Positions 22,924 to 30,597 of a stretch of DNA of 64,000 nt are shown here, piece after piece. The stretch's first letter is position 1, and each line of letters begins with the position of its first letter. A program made the translations under genes and the position numbers. Origin of the DNA: Citricoccus zhacaiensis (lineage in GTDB: Bacteria; Actinomycetota; Actinomycetes; Actinomycetales; Micrococcaceae); assembly GCF_014645315.1 (NCBI RefSeq), contig NZ_BMLQ01000008.1:124001-188000 (forward strand), given 5' to 3'. Below the pieces are notes generated by a model. That model was not told the origin of the DNA, did not search any database, and saw only the letters and a program-made list of their open reading frames with translations.

Positions 22924-25145
22924 GGTGTGGGCATCCCGTGATCGGGCTGGCGGTCCGAGGCCGCGCCGGAGTTCAGCTCGTGGTGCACCGCGTCCAGCAG
23001 GCGGGCGAAACCGGGGACCGCATCCAGGTTGTCGATGAGAACGGCCCGGCCGGCTGCGTCCGCGAGTGGGATCTCCCAGTTCGGGTACTCGTGCTGCTGG
23101 GTGCCCGGTTGGTTCTGGATGCGCCGTTCGCCCACGGCGTCCACCAGCGCGATGCCGTGCAGCAGGGAGGGTGCCTGGGCCAGGTACCGGTGCAGGGCCA
23201 CCACGATGTCAGCCACCACGGCCGGGTCGGCTGGGTCAGCCGGGGTGGCCGAGGTGAGGGTTGCGGCGGTATCGGCGGACAGGAATCCCGCCTCCACGAC
23301 GGCCTGGAGGAACGCCCGGCGCTCGGCACCCGCCCGGTCTCGCTCGGTGTCGGGATCGCCGGCCACCAGGTCGAGGCGTTCGCGCAGGTCCAGGTGTGTG
23401 CCGGCCAGGTACCCGGCGGTCGGGGGCAGGTCATGGGTGTTGACGGAGGACAGGCACTGGACCCGGTAGTCCTGGGGCGGCCGGGGCCGGCCGTCCTCCT
23501 GCTCGAACCACAGGATCGAGGTGCCCAACAGCCCGCGGCGCGCCAGGTAGTCCTGGACCCACGGTTCGAAGGTGCCCAGGTCCTCGCCCACGACGACGGC
23601 CCCCGCGCGTTCCGCTTCGAGGGCCAGGATGCCGATCATCGCCTCGTGATCGTAGGTGACGTATGCACCCTCGGTGGGGGACTGGCCCACCGGGATCCAC
23701 CACAGGCGGAACAGCCCCAGGATGTGGTCCACTCGGATGCCGCCCGCGTGGCGCAACACCGAGCGGAGCATGTCGCGGTACGCGCGGTAACCGGTCTCGG
23801 CCAGCCGCTCGGGGTGCCACGGTGACTGGGACCAGTCCTGACCGCGTTGGTTGTACATGTCCGGTGGGGCGCCGACGGACATGGACGGGACAAGCTGGTC
23901 CTGCAGCATCCAGGCGTCCGCGTTGTTGCGGTCCGCCCCGACGGCCAGGTCCTGCATCAGTCCCAGGCGCATGCCCGCCTCCCGGGCGGCCTGCTGCGCC
24001 GTGGCCAACTGCGTGTCACACAACCACTGCATCCAGCGGTGGAAGTCGACGTCCTCGGCCAGCTCCCGGCGATACCGCTCGGCCAGCCGGCCCCCCGGCG
24101 TGAACTCGGGATCCTGCCAGACCGGATCGGTGGGGTCGAAGGCGCTGCGCAGGGCACACCACAGCGCGAAGTCCTCCAGGCCCTGGCCCTCCTGCTCCCG
24201 GTAATCGCGGTAGGCCCGCGCCCGTTCCGGGGCCGGAGTGACCTGATGGAGCCGGCGCAGCGCCGTCAGCTTGGCCGCCGTGGTGGCGTTGCGGTCCAGG
24301 GAGCCGGCGGTCGCGTTGTCCGCCTGGCGGGCGGCGGCCAGGCCGTCCACCTCTCGGCGGGCACGCGGGTCAAGGGCGGCGTACTCGGCGAGGTCCTCGA
24401 TGCGCAGGTACATCGGGTTGGTGAAGCGGCGGGTCGAGGGGGAGTAGGGCGAGGAGATCACCGGCGGTTCCGGCGCGGTGGCATGGAGGGGGTTGGACAG
24501 GACGTAGTCGCCGCCGTGCGCGGCCGTCTGGACCGCCAGTGCCGCCAGGTCCCCGAAGTCGCCCAGGCCCCAGGAGGCTGAGGATCGTGCCGAGTACAGC
24601 TGGACGGACAGCCCCCAGCCGCGCTGATGGCGGTAGGGGTCCGCGGTCGTGAGACGTTCCGGCGTCACGACGAGGGTGGCCTCGACCTCATTGCCGTCTT
24701 CGAGCAGGGCGCTCAGCCGGTGCCATCCCACGGGCAGGTCCCGGGGGAGGCGGAAGGTGGCCTGCCCGATCAGCTCGCCGTCGATGTCCTGTGGCTCCGT
24801 GAAGTCCTCGAGCTGCTCGAGGGGACGGGTCTCTCCGGTCTCCAGCAGCACCTCGATCGTGACGGCGCTCCCGTGGGGGACGTGGACTTGGACCGAGGAC
24901 CCCGACCCCGCGTGGGAGACCGTGGTGTGCGGCAGGACGCGGAGCCAGGGGGCCAACCGCCGTCGCGCCAGGGCCGCCTCGAGCCCGGCCGTGCCGTCCG
25001 GTTCGACGGAGCAGCCCAGGGCAGCGAGGACCGTGGTCAGCGTGTGATCGGAGACCCGGTGTTCGTGACCGTCGTGACCCCGGTAGGAGGTCTGGATGCC
25101 ATAGGCGTGGGCCAGCCGCTGGAGCAGGTCGCGGGCTTCGGTCAT
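22920..25145 (-). CDS. malQ: 4-alpha-glucanotransferase (amylomaltase)
   Basis: A 741-residue GH77 enzyme with the long N-terminal domain usual in actinobacteria. The catalytic barrel shows GWGLSVQLYSARSSASWGLG, the loop GADRNNADAWMLQDQ, the nucleophile aspartate in GGIRVDHILGLFRLWW, the acid/base glutamate in VVVGEDLGTFEPWV and the transition-state aspartate in SSVNTHDLPP. It transfers alpha-1,4-glucan segments between malto-oligosaccharides in glycogen and maltodextrin metabolism. An AAAGAGG lies upstream of its ATG. It is followed by mshA with a 4-bp overlap, an unusual partner with no obvious metabolic link. Confidence 0.95.
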   Translation of the reverse strand: MTEARDLLQRLAHAYGIQTSYRGHDGHEHRVSDHTLTTVLAALGCSVEPDGTAGLEAALARRRLAPWLRVLPHTTVSHAGSGSSVQVHVPHGSAVTIEVLLETGETRPLEQLEDFTEPQDIDGELIGQATFRLPRDLPVGWHRLSALLEDGNEVEATLVVTPERLTTADPYRHQRGWGLSVQLYSARSSASWGLGDFGDLAALAVQTAAHGGDYVLSNPLHATAPEPPVISSPYSPSTRRFTNPMYLRIEDLAEYAALDPRARREVDGLAAARQADNATAGSLDRNATTAAKLTALRRLHQVTPAPERARAYRDYREQEGQGLEDFALWCALRSAFDPTDPVWQDPEFTPGGRLAERYRRELAEDVDFHRWMQWLCDTQLATAQQAAREAGMRLGLMQDLAVGADRNNADAWMLQDQLVPSMSVGAPPDMYNQRGQDWSQSPWHPERLAETGYRAYRDMLRSVLRHAGGIRVDHILGLFRLWWIPVGQSPTEGAYVTYDHEAMIGILALEAERAGAVVVGEDLGTFEPWVQDYLARRGLLGTSILWFEQEDGRPRPPQDYRVQCLSSVNTHDLPPTAGYLAGTHLDLRERLDLVAGDPDTERDRAGAERRAFLQAVVEAGFLSADTAATLTSATPADPADPAVVADIVVALHRYLAQAPSLLHGIALVDAVGERRIQNQPGTQQHEYPNWEIPLADAAGRAVLIDNLDAVPGFARLLDAVHHELNSGAASDRQPDHGMPTP

Positions 25146-25235
25146 GGCTGGTGGGCCTCTTTCACGTGCGGGTGCGGCCGGGTCACCGGTTCCGGTGCCC
25201 CGGTCCGATTATGGCAGGCCACCGCCAGGGCCGGT

Positions 25236-26141
25236 TCAGCCGCAGACCAGGGCGGGAGGCAGACAGGCCCGCTGGCGTGCGGACAGTCCCGACCGGATGC
25301 GCCGCGACTGGTCCGGTGTGTAGTCCGGGGCCTCCTCAGTCTTCATCGGTGTGCGCGAGGACCAGGTGAAGGTCACTGAGAAGCGGTCCCGGGCGATCGG
25401 CGGAGTGGCGCGGTGCAGCAGACGGCAGTTGTCCGCCACCACGGCCGTCCACTTCGGCCCGGTCGCCGCGGTCACGGCGCCCGCGGGGACCATGTCAGCC
25501 ACCCGGGCGTCATCCACGAATCCGGCCACGTAGTGCAGCCTCTCCACGGCGTACAGGGTCTCGGCCAGCGGAATGTAGGCGTACGGGCCGCCCTGGTCGT
25601 CGACGTCATTGAGCCACACCAAGATCTTCACCGTGCGCCGGTCCTCGGCATCACGGTGCCACCGGCGCACGCCCACCGTCTGGTTGTTGCCGACTTCGCG
25701 GCGCACGTCCGCCCCGTAGTAGCGGGCCGGCACACCCAGGTAGTTCTCGACGACGTCCAGCATGCGGTCCTGCAGGCCCCACTGCCAGATGGACAGGTCC
25801 GCCAACAACTCGTCCGTGGAGGGGCGCAGCGTGCTGGCACCACCCGTGGGCCGGTCCGCCAAGGGGGCCACGAGGCGTTCCAGTGCCGGCTTGAGCGCGT
25901 CCGTGGTGGGGACGGCGAGATCGTCCAGGGACCCAATGTGGACACCCTGCCGCTGCAGGGTGGAGACCAGCCCGGCCTGGGCCAGGTCGAGCGGAGGCAG
26001 GTGCGGCGCCCACTTGCGGCGGCGCTCCTCATGCATGCCGTCGGCGGCCCAGCGGACCGGCGTGACATTGGTCAGGATCTCCCGCTTGAGGCGGTTCGCG
26101 AATCGTCCCAAGGGACCCGCTACGGTCTCGGATGTGATCAT
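25236..26141 (-). CDS. Phytanoyl-CoA-dioxygenase-like Fe(II)/2-oxoglutarate oxygenase
   Basis: A 301-residue protein with a likely double-stranded beta-helix oxygenase fold. RRWHRDAED near residue 165 supplies the H-x-D iron ligands. The distal histidine and the 2-oxoglutarate arginine would be in NCRLLHRATPPIARDRFSV near residue 250. KILVWLNDVDDQGGPYAYIPL between them matches phytanoyl-CoA/proline hydroxylase-like proteins. I chose the ATG at 26141 because a -10-like TAACCT ends 7 nt before it, with no ribosome site, which suggests a leaderless message; an upstream extension is poorly coding. It stands alone between malQ and a GNAT gene, so the substrate is unknown. A sugar- or lipid-linked hydroxylase is possible. 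Confidence 0.65.
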   Translation of the reverse strand: MITSETVAGPLGRFANRLKREILTNVTPVRWAADGMHEERRRKWAPHLPPLDLAQAGLVSTLQRQGVHIGSLDDLAVPTTDALKPALERLVAPLADRPTGGASTLRPSTDELLADLSIWQWGLQDRMLDVVENYLGVPARYYGADVRREVGNNQTVGVRRWHRDAEDRRTVKILVWLNDVDDQGGPYAYIPLAETLYAVERLHYVAGFVDDARVADMVPAGAVTAATGPKWTAVVADNCRLLHRATPPIARDRFSVTFTWSSRTPMKTEEAPDYTPDQSRRIRSGLSARQRACLPPALVCG

Positions 26142-26148
26142 GGAACCG

Positions 26149-26154
26149 AGGTTA
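26149..26154 (-). promoter_or_regulatory. Leaderless -10 box for the oxygenase gene
   Basis: On the minus strand TAACCT is followed by 7 nt and then the ATG at 26141. No Shine-Dalgarno sequence and no clear -35 box are seen. Confidence 0.45.
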
Positions 26155-26300
26155 CAAGTGCGGATCAGCGGTGGCGACGACCACGGTGGCCGACGAGTAG
26201 TGGTGGGGTACCAGAGCATCCGGTGGAATCCCGTATCACGTAGGGACAGCAGGTGCCCAGACCCGTGGACCCCGAAGGCCTCAGAGAGTCGCTGTAACCG

Positions 26301-26837
26301 TCAGAGCCGGCCGAAGGGCTCCGCATACTGGAAGGGGCCGGTCTGGCCGTCATATGCGGTGAGGGTCCTGACCTGGAAATAGTCGCCCCACGAGGGATCC
26401 GGGCTGATCACTCCGCTCGACACCGCCGGGGCGAAACCGAAGCGGGAGTAGTAGGCGGGTTCACCCAGGAGTCCCACGAGAGGCTCGCCCCTCGCCTCGG
26501 CCGCACCGAGAACCGCATGCATCAAGGCAGAACCGATGCCGGAGCCCTGCCGGTCTGGATGAACACTCAGCGGCCCGAGTCCGAGCGCGGGCCGGCCACC
26601 CACAGAGGCACGCGTCGCGACGACGTGGCCCACCACCAGACCATCCTCGACGGCGACGAGGGACAAGCCCGGGATCCACCCGACGTCATCGCGCAGCCAA
26701 CCGACCAGTACGGCCTCACCGGGGTCTCCACCGGGCTCCAGCGATGGTGCATGTCGCTCGGCGCCACGGAAGGCGGCTGCCGTGACGGAACGGATCGCCT
26801 CGCGGTCTGGGGCGCGCTCCGCTCGAATGATCACCAT
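26301..26837 (-). CDS. GNAT family N-acetyltransferase
   Basis: A 178-residue acetyltransferase. Motif A is LGPLSVHPDRQGSGIGSALM at about residues 88-107, with the acetyl-CoA pyrophosphate loop R/Q-x-x-G-x-G/A. LLGEPAYYSRFGFAPA is the C-terminal block typical of the YhbS-like predicted N-acetyltransferases. The ATG at 26837 is preceded by AGGGAGG, ruling out the longer reading upstream. The substrate is unknown. It is single, in the same orientation as the oxygenase gene but 159 bp before it. Confidence 0.88.
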   Translation of the reverse strand: MVIIRAERAPDREAIRSVTAAAFRGAERHAPSLEPGGDPGEAVLVGWLRDDVGWIPGLSLVAVEDGLVVGHVVATRASVGGRPALGLGPLSVHPDRQGSGIGSALMHAVLGAAEARGEPLVGLLGEPAYYSRFGFAPAVSSGVISPDPSWGDYFQVRTLTAYDGQTGPFQYAEPFGRL

Positions 26838-26961
26838 GGACGCCTCCCTGGGTCCGCTGTAGGCCGCTGTGGGCCCGACGCGGATGACCTGATGAACGAC
26901 AGGATTCGTCTGCGGACGTGCACGGCAGGGGAATGTTCTGGCAAAAACTCGTCCCACGATG

Positions 26962-26999
26962 ACAGAAACGGGGCTGGTTGTCACCAGCCCCGTTTCTGT
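26962..26999 (-). terminator. Strong hairpin terminator after tRNA-Leu
   Basis: A perfect 16-bp stem (26962-26977 with 26984-26999) closes a 6-nt loop; each arm reads ACAGAAACGGGG outside-in on its strand. It begins 25 bp beyond the tRNA 3' end. No T-tract follows on the minus strand, so it may also act on plus-strand transcription. Confidence 0.75.
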
Positions 27000-27023
27000 T
27001 CGCCCTGAGGTGGGCGTTCGATG

Positions 27024-27107
27024 TGCGCGGAGGGGGACTTGAACCCCCACGCCCTTGCGGGCACAGCGACCTCAACGCTGCGCGTCTGCCAATTCCGCCA
27101 CCCGCGC
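27024..27107 (-). tRNA. tRNA-Leu (anticodon GAG)
   Basis: An 84-nt class II tRNA. The acceptor stem is GCGCGGG paired with TCCGCGC (one G-T pair) and discriminator A. D-loop consensus AATTGGCAGACGC, anticodon stem AGCG/CGCT with loop TTGAGGT (anticodon GAG), a long variable arm TGCCCGCAAGGGCG, and T-arm GGGGGTTCAAGTCCCCC all fit tRNA-Leu. CCA is not encoded. It reads CUC and CUU codons. A hairpin terminator follows and a structured leader precedes it. Confidence 0.96.
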
Positions 27108-27153
27108 GCACAATCCGGTTCGCACCGGATTTCCGCTGCCTCGAAAGGCAGCG
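27108..27153 (-). ncRNA. Structured 5' leader of tRNA-Leu: two tandem tetraloop hairpins
   Basis: Reading the minus strand, a perfect 8-bp stem with a TTCG loop (27153-27134) is followed by 3 nt and a perfect 7-bp stem with a GCGA (GNRA-type) loop (27130-27113). Five bases then lead to the tRNA. A TAGGAT -10 box at 27165-27160 puts transcription start at about 27153, so the leader would be almost wholly these two hairpins. Confidence 0.55.
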
Positions 27154-27159
27154 CTGACT

Positions 27160-27165
27160 ATCCTA
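27160..27165 (-). promoter_or_regulatory. -10 box of the tRNA-Leu promoter
   Basis: TAGGAT on the minus strand lies 6 nt before the first leader hairpin. No strong -35 match is visible at 16-18 bp. Confidence 0.45.
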
Positions 27166-27220
27166 ACACCCTTTTCGCGTGCCTCCGTACACAGGCCGGA
27201 CACGGGCCGTTCCACCTCGC

Positions 27221-27226
27221 TAGGGT
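27221..27226 (+). promoter_or_regulatory. Leaderless -10 box for the M20 peptidase gene
   Basis: TAGGGT is followed by GGCACC and then ATG 27233. There is no Shine-Dalgarno sequence, so transcription probably starts at or next to the A of the start codon. Confidence 0.5.
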
Positions 27227-27232
27227 GGCACC

Positions 27233-28546
27233 ATGAGCGCCATCTCCAGCCACGACTTCACGGACGACGTCGTCCGCATCTGCCGAGACCTGATCCGGAT
27301 CGACACCTCGAACTACGGGGGCAACGACTCCCGGGGAGAACGCGAGGCCGCCGAGTACTGTGCGGCCCTGATGCGGGACGCCGGCATGGAGCCGACGGTC
27401 TACGAGTCGTCTCCCGGCCGGGCCAGCGTGGTTGGTCGCATCGCGGGCTGGGATCCCCAGGCTCCCGCCCTGGTCCTGCACGGCCACCTCGACGTGGTCC
27501 CCGCGGACGCCAGTGAGTGGTCGGTGGACCCGTTCTCGGCCGAGTTGAGGGAGGGCATGATCTGGGGCCGGGGGGCCGTGGACATGAAGGGTATGGATGC
27601 CATGATCCTCGCGGTCCTGGGCTACCTGCACCGCACCGGGCAGCAACCGCGCCGGGACCTCATCGTCGCCTTCTTCGCGGATGAGGAGGCCGGCGGGGTC
27701 TACGGTGCCCGCTGGATGGTGGACCACCATCCCGAGGTCTTCGCCGGGGCGACGGAGGCCATCAGCGAGGTCGGCGGTTTCTCCACCGACATCCGCGGGC
27801 AACGCGCCTACCTGCTGCAGACCGCCGAGAAGGGCCTGGCCTGGCTCAACCTGACCGCCACGGGAGCACCGGGCCACGGATCGTCCGTGCATCGCGACAA
27901 TGCGGTGACCCGGCTGTCCGGGGCCATCGAACGGATCGGCAACCATGCCTGGCCCCTCGACTACACGAAGACCACGCGCGCTCTGCTGGAGCAGGTCGCC
28001 GAGATCTGCGGGGTGGAGTTCGACGAGGCGGATCCCGCTCCCCAGCTCGAGGCCCTCGGCACGGCCTCCCGGTTCGTCGGCTCCACGCTGCGCAACAGCA
28101 CCAACCCCACAGGGCTGACCGCCGGCTACAAGCACAACGTGATCCCGGGAAAGGCGCAGGCCACCGTGGACGTCCGCTTCCTGCCGGGGCAGGAGGAGGA
28201 GGTCATGACCACCCTGCGTGAACTCGCCGGCGAGGGGGTGGACTTCAGTCATGAGCACCGGGACATCTCCCTGGAGGTCCCCTTCTCCGGCGACCTCGTG
28301 GATCTCATGGTCGACTCCATCCAGGCCGAGGATCCCGGCGCACCGGTGCTGCCGTTCATGATGTCCGGCGGCACGGACAACAAGTCCCTGTCCCGGCTCG
28401 GGATCGCCGGCTACGGCTTCGCCCCCCTGCAGCTCCCCGCCGACCTCGACTTCACCGGACTGTTCCACGGCATCGACGAGCGCGTCCCCGTCGAGGCCCT
28501 CGACTTCGGCTGCCGCGTGCTGCACCGGATGCTCGAGCCCCGCTGA
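27233..28546 (+). CDS. M20 family metallopeptidase / deacylase
   Basis: A 437-residue cytoplasmic di-zinc hydrolase of the M20 (ArgE/DapE/CPG2) family. The first metal and catalytic block is LVLHGHLDVVPA at about residue 81. GRGAVDMKGMDAMI (about 117) supplies the bridging aspartate, and AFFADEEAGGVYG (about 146) the glutamate pair. A lid domain follows (GAPGHGSS), and the distal histidine is probably in GLFHGIDERVPVE. Family members remove N-acyl groups or cleave dipeptides; the exact substrate cannot be told. It stands alone with its own promoter and is followed by an acyl-CoA dehydrogenase gene in the same direction after 100 bp. Confidence 0.92.
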   Translation: MSAISSHDFTDDVVRICRDLIRIDTSNYGGNDSRGEREAAEYCAALMRDAGMEPTVYESSPGRASVVGRIAGWDPQAPALVLHGHLDVVPADASEWSVDPFSAELREGMIWGRGAVDMKGMDAMILAVLGYLHRTGQQPRRDLIVAFFADEEAGGVYGARWMVDHHPEVFAGATEAISEVGGFSTDIRGQRAYLLQTAEKGLAWLNLTATGAPGHGSSVHRDNAVTRLSGAIERIGNHAWPLDYTKTTRALLEQVAEICGVEFDEADPAPQLEALGTASRFVGSTLRNSTNPTGLTAGYKHNVIPGKAQATVDVRFLPGQEEEVMTTLRELAGEGVDFSHEHRDISLEVPFSGDLVDLMVDSIQAEDPGAPVLPFMMSGGTDNKSLSRLGIAGYGFAPLQLPADLDFTGLFHGIDERVPVEALDFGCRVLHRMLEPR

Positions 28547-28572
28547 CCCCCGCTGACATCCCCGCTGACATC
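28539..28572 (+). repeat. Short 12-bp tandem repeat after the M20 gene
   Basis: CCCGCTGACATC occurs twice head-to-tail at 28549-28560 and 28561-28572, preceded by a partial copy CCCGCTGAC at 28539 that covers the stop codon. It looks like local slippage in an otherwise featureless gap. Confidence 0.8.
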
Positions 28573-28646
28573 CGGCGGACATCCCGCTGCGGCGGAACCG
28601 TCCCCACCGAGCCGACCGGCCGCCCGAATCCCAGGAGGATCCCCCC

Positions 28647-29831
28647 ATGCCCACCCCGCAGAATTCCCAGCAGGCCGCCGTCGAGTCCATCCTGACGGAT
28701 GACCTCCTCGCCGGGATCCGCGACCGTGCCCCCGGTTTCGACGAGGCGAACGCCTTCCCGCAGCAGGACCTGGATCTCCTACGGGAGGCGGGTTATCTCG
28801 GGGCCTTCGCCCCCACAGCGGCCGGCGGACTGGGCTGGGACGTCTCGACCGTCGTCGCCGCCCAGAGGGTGCTGGCCATGCATGCACCGGCGACCGCGCT
28901 GGCCGTGAACATGCACCAGATCTGGAACGCCGTGGCCTTCATCCTGGGACGGCAGGGGGATGACTCCCTCGATTTCATCCACCGCGAGTCGGCAGCGGGG
29001 GAGGTCTTCGCCTTCGGCATCTCCGAGGCGGGCAATGACGCGGTGCTGTTCGACTCGGACACCGTGGCCGAGCCCGTGGGTGACGGCTCCTACCGGTTCA
29101 CCGGGACCAAGATCTTCACCACCCTGTCCCCGGTGTGGACCCGGCTCGGGATCTTCGGCAAGACGCCCGACGGCGGCCAGCTGGTCTTCGGCTTCCTCGA
29201 CCGGTCCGCGGACGGCTGGGAAGCCGACGCCTCCTCCTGGGACATGTTGGGCATGCGAGCCACCCACTCCCACACCACGCGGCTGCAGGGCGCCCTCGTT
29301 CCCGCCGACCGGATCGTGCGGCACATCCCCACCGGGCCGAATGCCGACCCGCTCACGTTCGGGATCTTCGCGTCCTTCCTGACACTGGTCGCGGCCGTCT
29401 ACACGGGGGTGGGGGACCGGGCCGTGGAACTGGCCACGCAGAGCCTGGCCCGGAGGTCGTCCAAAGTAACCGGGCAGGCACTGTCCCAGGATCCAGTGCT
29501 GCGGTACAAGACCGGAGAGGCCGCCCTGCGGCAACTGGCCGTGGACACGCAATTGCGAGCGGTGGCCGCAGACATCGACGCCGGCGCGGACCTGGGTGCC
29601 GAGTGGTTCCCCCGGTTGGTGGCGAACAAGACCACGGCCATCCGCACGGCCAAGGCCCAGGCGGACTTCGCACTGGAGGCCTCCGGGGGCGCCTCCTACC
29701 ACCGCGGCAACGAGCTGTCCCGCATCTACCGCGATGTCATGGCCGGGGTGTTCCACCCCTCGGATGACGAGTCGGCGCACCAGACCCTGGCGAACCACCT
29801 GCTGGGGCCGGTCCAGGGTCCAGCGGCGTAG
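28647..29831 (+). CDS. Acyl-CoA dehydrogenase
   Basis: A 394-residue flavoenzyme of normal acyl-CoA dehydrogenase length. The N-terminal helical domain begins with ILTDDLLAGIRDRAPGFDEA. FAFGISEAGNDAVLFDSDTV and FTGTKIFTTLSPVWTRLGIF form the FAD/substrate sheet. The C-terminal part has GEAALRQLAVDTQLRAVAAD and LEASGGASYHRGNELSRIYRDVMAG, with the flavin-contacting Gly-Gly. The usual catalytic glutamate of medium-chain enzymes is not obvious. AGGAGG stands 8 bp before the ATG. It is not in an obvious beta-oxidation operon. A flavin monooxygenase/desulfurization-type relative is possible. Confidence 0.87.
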   Translation: MPTPQNSQQAAVESILTDDLLAGIRDRAPGFDEANAFPQQDLDLLREAGYLGAFAPTAAGGLGWDVSTVVAAQRVLAMHAPATALAVNMHQIWNAVAFILGRQGDDSLDFIHRESAAGEVFAFGISEAGNDAVLFDSDTVAEPVGDGSYRFTGTKIFTTLSPVWTRLGIFGKTPDGGQLVFGFLDRSADGWEADASSWDMLGMRATHSHTTRLQGALVPADRIVRHIPTGPNADPLTFGIFASFLTLVAAVYTGVGDRAVELATQSLARRSSKVTGQALSQDPVLRYKTGEAALRQLAVDTQLRAVAADIDAGADLGAEWFPRLVANKTTAIRTAKAQADFALEASGGASYHRGNELSRIYRDVMAGVFHPSDDESAHQTLANHLLGPVQGPAA

Positions 29832-29833
29832 GC

Positions 29834-30076
29834 TCAGGCCTGCACGGCCAGGGTCGACCGGACGCGGATGATCCGGCGGCGCAGCCAGTAGCGCCGGGCA
29901 CCTCCGCGATAGAGGACCGTGCGCTGCAGCTCCCATTTGCCGTACTCCGCATGCTCCACCACCCGACGCCGGGCCTCGGCCACCGAGTCCCGTGGGGCGA
30001 CGGTCATCACCAGGTACTCCCAGTGGTCCCGCTGCTCCAGTGACTCCAGACCGCTGGTCATCTCCTGTTCGCGCAT
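29834..30076 (-). CDS. DUF5703-like small basic protein
   Basis: An 80-residue protein: MREQEMTSGLESLEQRDHWE at the start, then a central SVAEARRRVVEHAEYGKWEL and a basic RRYWLRRRIIRVRSTL end. It matches my memory of a small protein family conserved in Arthrobacter relatives (DUF5703), whose function is unknown. The ATG at 30076 has AAGGAGAAGG immediately upstream, which excludes a longer reading from 30154. It converges on the acyl-CoA dehydrogenase with a 2-bp gap. Confidence 0.72.
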   Translation of the reverse strand: MREQEMTSGLESLEQRDHWEYLVMTVAPRDSVAEARRRVVEHAEYGKWELQRTVLYRGGARRYWLRRRIIRVRSTLAVQA

Positions 30077-30203
30077 CCTTCTCCTTGGGGCACTGGCGGG
30101 ACAACGGACCCGGTCTCCGTGGATCGTGGCCGGTCTTCGACCAGTATCCGGCACGAGCGAGCCCGCTTCCGTGAAACCCTATGCCAGGCCGGGAAAAAAC
30201 GGC

Positions 30204-30209
30204 TACCGT
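30204..30209 (+). promoter_or_regulatory. Leaderless -10 box for the small acidic protein gene
   Basis: TACCGT is followed by GGTGCC and then ATG 30216, with no ribosome site. Confidence 0.4.
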
Positions 30210-30215
30210 GGTGCC

Positions 30216-30464
30216 ATGAGCATCGACCCGCGTGTGGCCCTGGAGGCCCTGGTTTCCGCATTCGAAGAACATCTGGCGGCCGCCACCGGCAAGCGTGACG
30301 ATGACGATCCCGCAGTCGAGTCGGCCTTCTTCAACGTGGCCGACTCCTTCGAGGCCTACGAGGACGCCCTGTACGCCGCCACGGGTGAGTTCACCCCGCT
30401 GGACGTCTACGACGACGAAGACGACGACGAGGATGACGAGGACGATCAAGACTCCGGCAACTGA
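30216..30464 (+). CDS. Small acidic protein of unknown function
   Basis: An 82-residue protein beginning MSIDPRVALEALVSAFEEHL and ending in a strongly acidic tail (YDDEDDDEDDEDDQDSGN). The N-terminal 60 residues look helical and end in EAYEDALYAATGEFTPLDVY. I do not recognise a domain with confidence. The ATG lies 6 nt after a TANNNT box without a ribosome site. It sits just upstream of uppP in the same direction. The frame stays open for 38 codons past its TGA, to 30581, which is noted as a finding. Confidence 0.7.
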   Translation: MSIDPRVALEALVSAFEEHLAAATGKRDDDDPAVESAFFNVADSFEAYEDALYAATGEFTPLDVYDDEDDDEDDEDDQDSGN

Positions 30465-30597
30465 CCGGGCTTCCAGCCGGACGACGAGCGGATCCACCAG
30501 CGGATCTACGACCACGGGATGATCTTCGTCCCGATCTTGAGGCCCGGGTGCGTCGCGGGGACGGGGTCCACAAGCCTGTGACGTAGGGTTCTCTGAT

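Noticed and set aside
27000-27232. A prophage or genomic-island attachment site at the tRNA-Leu gene
   Set aside because: The tRNA is intact, no integrase or direct repeat of its 3' end is seen nearby, and flanking genes are ordinary chromosomal ones.
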